This document shows positions 1 to 7,612 of a DNA stretch of 17,546 bases, piece by piece. The position numbers and the translations under genes were made by a program. Source of the stretch: an uncultured Oscillospiraceae bacterium (GTDB taxonomy: Bacteria; Bacillota; Clostridia; Oscillospirales; Oscillospiraceae); assembly GCA_910579595.1 (NCBI GenBank), contig CAJTVM010000056.1, positions 1-17,546 on the forward strand, written 5' to 3'. Under the pieces are notes generated by a model. That model was not told the origin of the DNA and did not search any database. It saw nothing but the letters and a program-made list of their open reading frames with translations. Each line of letters starts with the position of its first letter. The stretch's first letter is position 1.

Positions 1-1
1 G

Positions 2-1225
2 ACCGCGCCCCCCGCGCCCGCCCCCGCGCAGCAGCAGCACCCCAAGGAAACGCTCATCAGCGTCAACCTGAGCAAGCTGGACCTGCTGTCCGCCGTGGTT
101 GGCGAGATCGTCATCACCGAATCCATGGTCACCTCCTCCCCGGATCTGAAGGGCCTGAACCTGGATGCCTTCTCCAAATCCGCCCGCCAGCTGCGCAAGC
201 TTACCGACGAGCTTCAGGACGTGTCCATGTCCCTGCGGATGGTGCCCGTGTCCAGCGTGTTCCAGAAGATGACCCGTATCGTGCGCGATATGACCAAGAA
301 GCTGGACCGTCCCTGCAAGCTCACCCTGGTGGGCGAGAACACCGAGGTGGATAAGACCATCGTGGACAACATCGGCGACCCCATCATGCACATGGTCCGC
401 AACTCCATGGACCACGGCATCGAGGAGACCCAGGAGGAGCGCATCGCCGCCGGCAAGGATCCCGTGGGCGAGATCATGCTGTCCGCCCGGGACACCGGCA
501 GCGAGGTCATCATTGAGATCGTGGACGACGGCCGGGGCGTGAATGACGAGGCGGTACTGGCCAAGGCCATCCGCCAGGGCATCGCCTCCCCCGACGTGGA
601 ATACAGCCACAAGGAGATCCTCAACTTCCTGCTGGCCCCCGGCTTCTCCACCAACACCGAGGTCACGGAGTTCTCCGGCCGCGGCGTGGGCATGGACGTG
701 GTGAAGCGGGGCGTGGAGGAGCTGGGCGGCTCCGTGTCCATCTCCAGCGAGCTGGGCCACGGCATGACCACCACCATCCGCATCCCCCTGACCATGGCCA
801 TCATGGACGGCATGGAGGTGTCGGTGGGCGACTCCATCTTCACCATCCCCATCAACAACATCCTGTCCACCATGAAGATCTCCTCCGAGGACGTGATCCA
901 CGACTCCCACAGCGGCGAGATTATCAAGGTTCAGGGCGACTTCTACCCCATCGTCCGCGCTCGGGATCTCTACCAGCTCCAGAACGGCTATACCAACATG
1001 GACGACGGCGTGCTGCTGTGGCTGGAGGCGGGGGATAACTCCTACTGCCTGTTCGTAGACGAGCTGCTGGGCCAGCAGCAGGTGGTGGTCAAGCAGCTGC
1101 CTCCCTACGTGAACAGCTTCAATGTCAAGAGCTACGGCATCAACGGCTGTACCCTGCGCAGCGACGGCAGCATCAGCATCATCCTGGATGTGGCCAGCTT
1201 GTACGGGGCCGCCCGGGGTATGTAA
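2..1225 (+). CDS. cheA: Chemotaxis histidine kinase CheA, C-terminal part (5' end outside window)
   Basis: CheA is the cytoplasmic histidine kinase of the chemoreceptor array; it phosphorylates CheY and CheB. The reading frame is already open at base 2, so the P1 and P2 domains lie outside the window. A Pro/Ala/Gln-rich linker (to about base 45) leads into the P3 dimerisation helices (about 60-300). The P4 ATPase domain follows, with an N box reading HMVRNSMDHGIE (about 389-424), a G1 box DDGRGV (about 523-540) and a G2 box GRGVGMD (677-697). The P5 CheW-like domain fills about 800-1220. All ATP-binding motifs appear intact. The stop is followed 16 nt later by cheW, so the two are co-transcribed. 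An ATG at base 95 is only an internal Met within P3. Identification is secure from motif order and from the cheW-cheR-cheB neighbours. Confidence 0.97.
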   Translation, partial: TAPPAPAPAQQQHPKETLISVNLSKLDLLSAVVGEIVITESMVTSSPDLKGLNLDAFSKSARQLRKLTDELQDVSMSLRMVPVSSVFQKMTRIVRDMTKKLDRPCKLTLVGENTEVDKTIVDNIGDPIMHMVRNSMDHGIEETQEERIAAGKDPVGEIMLSARDTGSEVIIEIVDDGRGVNDEAVLAKAIRQGIASPDVEYSHKEILNFLLAPGFSTNTEVTEFSGRGVGMDVVKRGVEELGGSVSISSELGHGMTTTIRIPLTMAIMDGMEVSVGDSIFTIPINNILSTMKISSEDVIHDSHSGEIIKVQGDFYPIVRARDLYQLQNGYTNMDDGVLLWLEAGDNSYCLFVDELLGQQQVVVKQLPPYVNSFNVKSYGINGCTLRSDGSISIILDVASLYGAARGM

Positions 1226-1241
1226 GTAAGGAGAGAAAACA

Positions 1242-1727
1242 ATGAGCAATGACACAATGTTTGCCCGTGTGGATGACTCGGAGGCGCTGAACCTCCCCGT
1301 TGACGACACGGTGGATTCCCAGAAGTACCTGATTTTCATGGCGGGCCACCTGAAGCTGGGCGTGATTGCGGAGGACGTGGTGGAAATCCTCAACAACCAG
1401 GTCATTACCTATCTGCCCATGGTGCCGGACTATATCCGGGGCATCATCAATATGCGCGGCCAGATGATCCCCATTCTGGATATCCGCGCCCGGCTGGGCA
1501 TGCCCACTCAGGATGAGGACAGCCTGGTGGTGGTGATCAATTTGGGCGATGTGCAGCTGGGCATCCTGGCGGACGCCGTGGATCAGATGCTGGACATTCC
1601 CAAGGCCAACATCCATCCCCTCCCCGCCAACAGCGCCCAGCCGCTGATGTCCGGGATGTGCTCCCTCCCCGACAGGGCCGGCACCATGATGGTACTGGAC
1701 TGTGAGCAGCTGATGCCCAATGATTAA
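1242..1727 (+). CDS. cheW: Chemotaxis coupling protein CheW
   Basis: A 161-aa single-domain CheW protein, the usual family length. It couples CheA to methyl-accepting receptors. The SH3-like fold is suggested by segments such as KYLIFMAGHLKLGVIAEDV, by the MRGQMIPILDIRARLG motif typical of CheW domain 2, and by the later DVQLGILADAVDQML segment. The first 25 or so residues are an acidic, probably flexible, extension ahead of the domain. The ATG at 1242 has a good Shine-Dalgarno TAAGGAG at 1227-1233. It lies directly after cheA and overlaps cheR by 8 nt, so all three belong to one transcript. CheV is excluded because there is no receiver domain. Confidence 0.96.
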   Translation: MSNDTMFARVDDSEALNLPVDDTVDSQKYLIFMAGHLKLGVIAEDVVEILNNQVITYLPMVPDYIRGIINMRGQMIPILDIRARLGMPTQDEDSLVVVINLGDVQLGILADAVDQMLDIPKANIHPLPANSAQPLMSGMCSLPDRAGTMMVLDCEQLMPND

Positions 1728-2565
1728 TGCCGGGATAGGAGCGGGCGGCTCCGGAGCTTTTTCCGCCCTGACCATCACGGACAACGATTTTAACCGGCTG
1801 GTGAAGTTCGTCCAAGGCAACTATGGCATCGACCTGAGCCAGAAGCGGCAGCTCATCACCGGCCGCTTGTCCACCCCCCTGAAGCAGCGGGGCTACACCA
1901 GCTTTACCAACTTCGTCGATCACGTCCTCCAGACCAAGGACAACGATCTGATCACCCTGCTGCTGGATAAGCTCACCACCAACTACACCTTCTTCATGCG
2001 GGAGAAGGAGCATCTGGATCTGTTCTGCAAGCAGATCATCCCCGACATCGTCCGCAAGCACCAGAAGGACAAAACGCTGGCCATCTGGAGCGCCGGATGC
2101 TCCACCGGGGAGGAACCCTACAACATCACCATGTTCCTGTTTGACTATCTGGGCCAGCAGGCCAGCCAGTGGGATACCCGGCTGCTGGCCACCGACATCT
2201 CCAACCGGGCCATGACCGCCGCCAAAAAGGGCGTGTACGAGCTGCCCGACACCATCCCCGCCGACTGGAGGAAGAAATATTTCGTCAAGCAGCCCGACGG
2301 CCACTACCAGGTGTCCAAGGCTGTGCGGGACAACGTAATCTTCCAGCCCTTCAACCTGATGGATCCCATCAAGTTCCGCCGCAAGTTCGATGTGATCTTC
2401 TGCCGGAACGTGATGATCTACTTTGACCAGCCCACCAAAGACGCCCTGGTCCGCCGGTTCTATGACGCCACCCTCCCCGGGGGCTACCTGCTCATCAGCA
2501 AGTCGGAGAACCTCAGCGCCAATATGCCCTACAAACGGCTGGCTCCTTCCACTTTCCAAAAATAA
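1720..2565 (+). CDS. cheR: Chemotaxis protein methyltransferase CheR
   Basis: CheR is an S-adenosylmethionine-dependent glutamate methyltransferase that adapts chemoreceptors. At 281 aa it has the usual length. The N-terminal helical domain (about residues 18-90) ends in TTNYTFFMRE, the family's TTNxTxFFR signature. The Rossmann domain carries the SAM-binding motif WSAGCSTGEEPYN, an ATDIS acidic loop and the CheR signature IFCRNVMIYFD. The ATG at 1720 lies inside the cheW 3' end and overlaps it by 8 nt without a strong Shine-Dalgarno, so translation is probably coupled to cheW. The first 14 residues are Gly/Ala-rich and precede the conserved domain. No tetratricopeptide extension is present. 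A terminator-like hairpin follows the stop. Confidence 0.96.
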   Translation: MINAGIGAGGSGAFSALTITDNDFNRLVKFVQGNYGIDLSQKRQLITGRLSTPLKQRGYTSFTNFVDHVLQTKDNDLITLLLDKLTTNYTFFMREKEHLDLFCKQIIPDIVRKHQKDKTLAIWSAGCSTGEEPYNITMFLFDYLGQQASQWDTRLLATDISNRAMTAAKKGVYELPDTIPADWRKKYFVKQPDGHYQVSKAVRDNVIFQPFNLMDPIKFRRKFDVIFCRNVMIYFDQPTKDALVRRFYDATLPGGYLLISKSENLSANMPYKRLAPSTFQK

Positions 2566-2575
2566 ACCAGCGCAG

Positions 2576-2614
2576 CCGGATCGACCTGCATCCACCGGTC
2601 GGTCCGGTATTTTT
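2576..2614 (+). terminator. Intrinsic terminator or attenuator between cheR and cheB
   Basis: An 11-bp stem (2576-2586 with 2597-2607, one G-U pair) encloses a 10-nt loop and is followed by TATTTTT at 2608-2614. It begins 10 nt after the cheR stop. It looks like a factor-independent terminator placed inside the operon, and may reduce cheB expression relative to cheAWR. Read-through has not been shown, and no clear new promoter is visible before cheB. Confidence 0.6.
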
Positions 2615-2637
2615 AAAAAGAGGAGGCCATTCCCGTT

Positions 2638-3714
2638 ATGGCGATTCCTGTAACCCCGAATGCCAACAAAAAGATCCGTGTCATGGTGGTGGACGACTCC
2701 ATGGTGGCACGGAGCCTTATCATGAACGGGCTTTCCGCCCACCCCAGAATCGAAATTGCAGGTTATGCAATCAATGCCCTGGACGCCAAGGTCAAAATCC
2801 CCCAGTACAAGCCGGACGTGATCACCATGGACGTGGAAATGCCTGGACAGAGCGGGCTTGAGTTTCTCAAAACCTACCTGCCCACCAACCCCATCCCGGT
2901 GGTTGTGGTGTCCTCGCTGAACCTGAAGGTGTTCGACGCCTTGGCGGTGGGCGCCATCGACTTTGTGCGCAAGCCCGACGACCAGCAGAGCGCTGACGCT
3001 TTCGTGGCCGCGCTGACCACCAAGGTGATCATCGCCGCCAGCGCCCGGGTGCGCCCCCCCGCCACCGCTGCGGCGGCCACCGCCGGGCGGCCCGCGGCCC
3101 CTGGGGCCATCCCCAAGCTGGGCGGCAGCCCCAGCCTGAACAACGTCATTATCGGCCTGGGCGCGTCCACCGGCGGCACCGAGGCCACCCTGGAGGTCAT
3201 GAAGCGCCTCCCCGCCGACATCCCCCCCATGGTGATTGTCCAGCATATGCCCCCCGGCTTCACCAAAATGTACGCCGAACGCCTCAACCGCCTGTGCGCC
3301 ATGGAGGTGCAGGAGGCCCAAAGCGGCATGGAGCTGCGCCGGGGTCTGGCCCTGGTGGCCCCCGCCGATCTCCAGTGCCGGGTGGTGCGCATCGGCACCC
3401 GGTACACCGTCAACTGCACCCATGGCGAAAAAATCAGCGGCCACCGCCCCTCCGTGGACGCCATGTTCCAGTCCATGTCCGAGGTAGTCACCTGCAAAAT
3501 GGTGGGCATCATCATGACCGGCATGGGCCAGGACGGCGCCGTGGGCCTGCTGGCCATGCGCAAAAAGGGCGCGTACACCATCGGCCAGGACAAGGAGTCC
3601 TCCGTGGTCTACGGTATGCCCGGCGTAGCCATGAACATTGGCGCGGTGATGACGCAGGCGTCCTGCGAGAACATCGCCACCGTTTTGCTGCGGCATCTGA
3701 AAACCCTGGGCTGA
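2638..3714 (+). CDS. cheB: Chemotaxis response regulator and methylesterase/deamidase CheB
   Basis: CheB removes methyl groups from receptor glutamates and deamidates receptor glutamines after phosphorylation by CheA. The 358-aa protein has two domains. The N-terminal receiver (about 12-125) has the acidic pair D19-D20, phospho-acceptor D65 in ITMDVEMP, and K112 in VRKPD. An Ala/Pro/Thr-rich linker (about 135-165) joins it to the CheB esterase domain. There the catalytic triad is visible as S177 in GASTGG, H203 in QHMPPGFT and D299 in GMGQDGA. Length and motifs are standard. The ATG at 2638 is preceded by AAGAGGAGG about 9 nt upstream. It is the last gene of the chemotaxis operon and is followed by a strong terminator. 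Confidence 0.97.
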   Translation: MAIPVTPNANKKIRVMVVDDSMVARSLIMNGLSAHPRIEIAGYAINALDAKVKIPQYKPDVITMDVEMPGQSGLEFLKTYLPTNPIPVVVVSSLNLKVFDALAVGAIDFVRKPDDQQSADAFVAALTTKVIIAASARVRPPATAAAATAGRPAAPGAIPKLGGSPSLNNVIIGLGASTGGTEATLEVMKRLPADIPPMVIVQHMPPGFTKMYAERLNRLCAMEVQEAQSGMELRRGLALVAPADLQCRVVRIGTRYTVNCTHGEKISGHRPSVDAMFQSMSEVVTCKMVGIIMTGMGQDGAVGLLAMRKKGAYTIGQDKESSVVYGMPGVAMNIGAVMTQASCENIATVLLRHLKTLG

Positions 3715-3729
3715 ACCCCCATGGATATC

Positions 3730-3769
3730 CGTCCCGAAGCCCCTTTTCATGGGCTTCGGGACGTTTTTT
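3730..3769 (+). terminator. Intrinsic terminator after cheB
   Basis: A 13-bp perfect stem (3730-3742 with 3751-3763) encloses an 8-nt loop and runs directly into six T residues (3764-3769). It ends the chemotaxis operon and insulates it from the flgM operon. Confidence 0.92.
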
Positions 3770-3824
3770 CTCCCCTCTCAGCGGACCGGAAACCGTTGAC
3801 ACAAAAGAAATTTCCTGCTTTTTC

Positions 3825-3853
3825 TTATCTCCACGCCAATTATGCCGATATAA
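3825..3853 (+). promoter_or_regulatory. Putative sigma-28 (sigma-D) promoter of the flgM operon
   Basis: GCCGATATAA at 3844-3853 matches the B. subtilis sigma-D -10 element (CCGATAT) exactly. The upstream TAAA-type -35 element, expected about 15 nt away, is poor (TTAT around 3825-3828). Position and target fit well, because flgM operons are classic sigma-28 targets, so FlgM would be made by the factor it inhibits. A TTGACA at 3796-3801 has no -10 at a workable spacing. Confidence 0.6.
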
Positions 3854-3906
3854 CTACTGTAGATAATTTCAAACAGTAATCGGATATGGAAAAGGATGTG
3901 AGTACT

Positions 3907-4212
3907 GTGCTGACTTCTGGTTATGGCGCAATTTCTCCCGTCGCCCCGTCGAAGGTGTACCGCACCAAGGCTGGACGTGACAGCCGTGCCCAGGTTACCC
4001 AGGGCGCCAACAAATACGACAGCGTGACCCTCTCCGCGCCCACCCAGGACAGCCGTTTTATGGGTCTGGTCAGCAAGCTCTCTCAGGAGGTGCGCACCGC
4101 CACCACCACCGGCGACATCTCCGCCCTGCGCCAGCAGGTTGCCGAGCACGCCTATACGCCGGATCCCATGTCCATCGCCGCGCGGATTCTGCTGCTGGGG
4201 GAGGGCCGGTAA
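3907..4212 (+). CDS. flgM: Anti-sigma-28 factor FlgM
   Basis: FlgM binds and inhibits the flagellar sigma factor (FliA/SigD) until the hook-basal body is complete and FlgM can be exported. The C-terminal half (about residues 36-100) shows the family pattern: a DSVTLSA segment, then two amphipathic helices ending ALRQQVAEHAYTPDPMSIAARILL. The N-terminal half is polar and probably disordered, as usual in FlgM. I chose GTG at 3907 (101 aa) because AAAGGA at 3891-3896 gives a Shine-Dalgarno with a 10-nt spacer. An in-frame ATG at 3886 would add seven residues but has no ribosome-binding site. The next gene, flgN, begins at the base after the stop. The identification rests on this pattern plus position in the flgM-flgN-flgK-flgL order. 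Confidence 0.85.
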   Translation: MLTSGYGAISPVAPSKVYRTKAGRDSRAQVTQGANKYDSVTLSAPTQDSRFMGLVSKLSQEVRTATTTGDISALRQQVAEHAYTPDPMSIAARILLLGEGR

Positions 4213-4692
4213 ATGGAGGATCTCTATCGTTCCTACCTGAAGCTTCTGCGGGAGTTGGGCGGCACCCTGGAAAAACTCACCCCTCTGGCCCAGCAGAAGG
4301 CCGAGGCCGTCCGGGCCGACGACCTGCTTGCCCTGGATGAAGTGCTCAAACAGGAGCAGGCGTTTACCCTTAACCTCCGGGGACTGGAGCTGCGGCGCAC
4401 CAAGCTGCTGGCCCAGATGGGGCTGGACAAGGTCCGGCTGATTGATCTGCCCGGGCGCTACCCGCCCGAGCTTCAGGCCGAGGCCCGGAAAACCGTGGAC
4501 AATCTGCGGCACACCTATGAAATTTACCGCGGCTACGCCGATATGGCCCGCTCTACCTTAGAACTCAACCTCCACCAGATTGACAGGATTCTTATAAAGG
4601 CCGGGGTAGATCCCAAGCTGGCCGCCGAGGGGTATGAATCCCCCGCCAACATGGAGCCTCCCAAGAAAATGAAAACCGACTTTCGCGCTTAA
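4213..4692 (+). CDS. flgN: Flagellar export chaperone FlgN
   Basis: FlgN is the cytoplasmic chaperone that escorts the hook-filament junction proteins FlgK and FlgL to the flagellar type III export gate. This 159-aa protein has the FlgN-family size and all-helical look: a long N-terminal coiled-coil helix starting MEDLYRSYLKLLRELGGTLEKL, a second helix rich in Glu, Gln and Leu (LALDEVLKQEQAFTLNLRG), and a third around residues 90-125. The start ATG follows the flgM stop with no gap, and GGGGAGGG just inside the flgM end serves as ribosome-binding site. The two clients are encoded immediately downstream. Family similarity is moderate, as is normal for this divergent family, but the synteny is decisive. 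Confidence 0.87.
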   Translation: MEDLYRSYLKLLRELGGTLEKLTPLAQQKAEAVRADDLLALDEVLKQEQAFTLNLRGLELRRTKLLAQMGLDKVRLIDLPGRYPPELQAEARKTVDNLRHTYEIYRGYADMARSTLELNLHQIDRILIKAGVDPKLAAEGYESPANMEPPKKMKTDFRA

Positions 4693-4756
4693 TGGCCCAT
4701 CTGTGTGTTTTGCCGCAGGCGCGTCGATTTAGATCAACTGTAAGGAGTAATTGCTT

Positions 4757-7594
4757 ATGGGTACGCTTGGAACCTTTGATTCCTTCACCACGGCCCGACT
4801 GGGCATCTACGCCGCCCAGCACGGCCTGAGAGTAACCGGCAACAACATTTCCAACATCAACACCGCGGGCTACACCCGCCAGCGGATTGACCAGGTCAGC
4901 TTCAAAACCGGCGCCAACGACCGCTACCGCTCCATGATGGACAACCATGTGGGCAGCGGCGCGCTGGTCACCGGCATCAACCAGATCCGCGACCCCTATC
5001 TGGACATCCGTTACCGCAACACCACCAGCGACACCACCTACTACGACACCAAGCTGGCCGGTTTGCAGGAGATCGCCTCCATCCTGGACGAGGTAGGCAA
5101 GGGCATCACGGACGGCGACGATATGTCCAAGGGCGACGGCCTGCTGTACGCCCAGCTCAAGGATCTGCATGATAAGCTGCTCGAGTACAGCGCCCACCCC
5201 ACCAAGGACAACGAAATCCTGGTGCGCGGATCCGCCGAATCCCTCACCTCCCTGTTCAACAAGTACGCGGACCGTCTGGAAAAGCTGCACCAGGACTACG
5301 ATAAGGACTTCAACGACAACATCAGCCTGGCAAATAAGGTCCTCGCCAACATCCGGGATCTGAACAAGTCCATCCGGGAGTGTGAGATCAACGGCGACAA
5401 CGCCCTGGAAATGCGGGACGAGCGCAACCGTCAGATCGACAAGCTGGCCGAATACATGAGCATCAAGGTCGAGTACAGCATGGAGGACGTGGGCGCGGGC
5501 ATCATGGTAGAGAAGCTGACCATTTACATGGGCGACTCCAACCCCGACCCCAAGGTGGAGACGGACAGCTCCATACTGGTGGACGGCCTGTACTGCACCC
5601 AGCTGTCGGTGCCGGAGCAGAAACCGGTGCTCAACCAGTATAACGGGCTTACCCAGGAAGCGATTGACAAGGATCCAAACCTTGCTCAATACGCGTATCT
5701 GAAGGATTATCTCTATCAAAAGGAAGTTCCGCTCACCGCGGATGAACTGGACGGCCTTCTTGCCGATGGCATTACACCTATTGCGCTCAAGAACGCCGAC
5801 GGCACCGATAAGACAGATGCTGACGGCAATCAGCTTTACCTCATGGGCACCAACGACGCCGCCGCCGAAGGGATTATCACGGAGAAAAACGACAACTATA
5901 CGGTCCAGCTGGGCAAGCTACTGGACGTCCACGACAAAGAGTGGGAGCGCCACAGCACGGATTGGACCGCCGTTACGGGCGGCGTGGTTGGCGAAAAGGC
6001 AAAGTATTCTTATACCGTCAGCTCTCAGAACTGGGACGAGACTGCCAATCCGCCTCAAACGTTCCAGATCGGCAATAACACGTACACCCTCGGACAGGGC
6101 GGTTTTACTGCGGCCGTTGCCAACGACCCGGCCCAGATGGCCGCGTTCATTGTCCGCGAGATGAACGCGCAGGGCATGAACCCGGATTATGTTGTCACCG
6201 CCAACGGGGAAAATATCGTCTACACCGCCAAAAACGCCGGCCTGGTCGGCGGCAACAACGGAGGGCCGGCGGCGGCCCCCAACCCCAATGTGCAAAACGG
6301 CCAAAATTTGATTTCCCTGACGCTCGGCGACAATTCACCGGGCGTAGACAGCGTCCCTCCCACGCCCAACCCCCCCACCGTCCCCGAGGCCGGCACCACC
6401 ATTGACCCCGTTACCGGCACCGAGACCACCGTCGCCTACCGTGAGGTGAACGGCGCGTGGTATAAAATCACCATGACCACCGAGCACACCCATGAGGTGG
6501 CCCTGGATGACAACGACCTTTACGGCGAGCTTCAGGCCCAGCGGGAGTTCCTCACCGAGGAAGGCGAATTCTGCAGCGACAAAGACCGGTTGATCGATGA
6601 AAACGCCAGCATCAAGCGGGGCATCCGCTACTATCAGCAGGCCTTCGACCTGCTGGCCCAGAAGTTCGCCGAGGCGTACAACGGCCTGAACCAGGGCGTC
6701 ATGCTGGACGAGAACGGCAACGAGATGGAATCCGTCACCGGGACGCTGGATGAGCTGCGGAGCCTGGGCGTGAATATTAAAGTGGCAGAGAAAAGCCCCG
6801 GCGGCTTTGGCGACGGCTATTATGTGGACTCCGATGGCCGGTTCGTGGGCATCCACGAGGGCACCTGCGAACTTGATGATGTGGGGCTGACCGTTAACGA
6901 CACGCTCGCGGAGGCTTTTACCAAAATCAACAAGGCATTCCCCTTCGACCCTCCGGTTGACGAAACAGACGAGGCCGCCGTGCTTGAGGCTGTAAAGGGC
7001 TTCATGAAGGAACACGGAGCCAGCGCCGATGACAAAGACGCGAAACTTACCGTCAAGAAGCCCATCCCCATGGGCGGTCCGCTGTTCAGCAACCGCAACG
7101 ACAACGACGACCCCACCGGCATCACTGCCGCCAACATCAGCGTCTCCCATAGCTGGAGCCATAACGCGGTAAAGCTCATCCCCAAGTTCGAGGTATTGTT
7201 CGGCGGCGATATAGAGCACAGCACCCAGAACACCAATGCCGACCACATGGTTTCCATGATCGACAAAGCTCTGACCTACGACCCCAGAGAGCTTAACGGC
7301 TCCGACGCCACCGGCCCGATCCTGTTTGAAGGCTCCTTCAACGATATGTTCAGCTATATTATGGGCGTGCAGGCCAAGGACGCCAGTGAAACCAACGTGA
7401 AGCTTATTACCAGCAGCACCACCTTGGTGGAGCTGGACAGCTCCCGGGAGGGTGTGTCCGGCGTTGACCTCAACGATGAGGCCATGAACATGATGCAGTA
7501 CCAGAAAGCCATGAACGCCGCGATGCGCCTGATGACCGCAATCGACGAGTCGCTGGACCGTCTGATCAACAATACCGGCGTGGCCGGGCGCTAA
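4757..7594 (+). CDS. flgK: Hook-filament junction protein FlgK (HAP1), unusually large
   Basis: FlgK forms the first junction ring between the flagellar hook and filament and is secreted through the flagellar export apparatus. The N-terminus has the rod/hook/HAP signature NNISNINTAGYTRQR (about residues 30-44). The C-terminus has SGVDLNDEAMNMMQYQKAMN plus a terminal amphipathic helix, the matching flagellar basal-body C-terminal motif. At 945 aa it far exceeds the usual 450-650 aa. The excess lies in the centre: about residues 285-575, and a smaller variable part at about 708-781. Residues 435-500 (TFQIGNNTYTLGQGGF through AKNAGLVGG) resemble the small beta-rich domains inserted in flagellins and hook proteins. 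ATG at 4757 is preferred over TTG at 4751 because AAGGAG (4742-4747) lies 9 nt before the ATG but only 3 nt before the TTG. Confidence 0.94.
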   Translation: MGTLGTFDSFTTARLGIYAAQHGLRVTGNNISNINTAGYTRQRIDQVSFKTGANDRYRSMMDNHVGSGALVTGINQIRDPYLDIRYRNTTSDTTYYDTKLAGLQEIASILDEVGKGITDGDDMSKGDGLLYAQLKDLHDKLLEYSAHPTKDNEILVRGSAESLTSLFNKYADRLEKLHQDYDKDFNDNISLANKVLANIRDLNKSIRECEINGDNALEMRDERNRQIDKLAEYMSIKVEYSMEDVGAGIMVEKLTIYMGDSNPDPKVETDSSILVDGLYCTQLSVPEQKPVLNQYNGLTQEAIDKDPNLAQYAYLKDYLYQKEVPLTADELDGLLADGITPIALKNADGTDKTDADGNQLYLMGTNDAAAEGIITEKNDNYTVQLGKLLDVHDKEWERHSTDWTAVTGGVVGEKAKYSYTVSSQNWDETANPPQTFQIGNNTYTLGQGGFTAAVANDPAQMAAFIVREMNAQGMNPDYVVTANGENIVYTAKNAGLVGGNNGGPAAAPNPNVQNGQNLISLTLGDNSPGVDSVPPTPNPPTVPEAGTTIDPVTGTETTVAYREVNGAWYKITMTTEHTHEVALDDNDLYGELQAQREFLTEEGEFCSDKDRLIDENASIKRGIRYYQQAFDLLAQKFAEAYNGLNQGVMLDENGNEMESVTGTLDELRSLGVNIKVAEKSPGGFGDGYYVDSDGRFVGIHEGTCELDDVGLTVNDTLAEAFTKINKAFPFDPPVDETDEAAVLEAVKGFMKEHGASADDKDAKLTVKKPIPMGGPLFSNRNDNDDPTGITAANISVSHSWSHNAVKLIPKFEVLFGGDIEHSTQNTNADHMVSMIDKALTYDPRELNGSDATGPILFEGSFNDMFSYIMGVQAKDASETNVKLITSSTTLVELDSSREGVSGVDLNDEAMNMMQYQKAMNAAMRLMTAIDESLDRLINNTGVAGR

Positions 7595-7612
7595 TAAGGA
7601 GGGTTTTATAAC

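Noticed and set aside
1537..3750. A 737-codon open frame on the minus strand opposite cheW, cheR and cheB
   Set aside because: It is antisense to three genes with intact catalytic motifs, has a His/Gly-rich low-complexity translation typical of GC-rich shadow frames, and has no recognisable domain.
3796..3801. TTGACA as a sigma-A -35 for flgM
   Set aside because: No -10-like hexamer lies 16-19 bp downstream, whereas the sigma-D -10 box at 3844-3853 is a perfect match.
4592..5719. A 375-codon minus-strand open frame opposite flgN and flgK
   Set aside because: It mirrors well-supported flagellar genes, its translation is Val/Gln/His-rich without motifs, and no ribosome-binding site precedes it.
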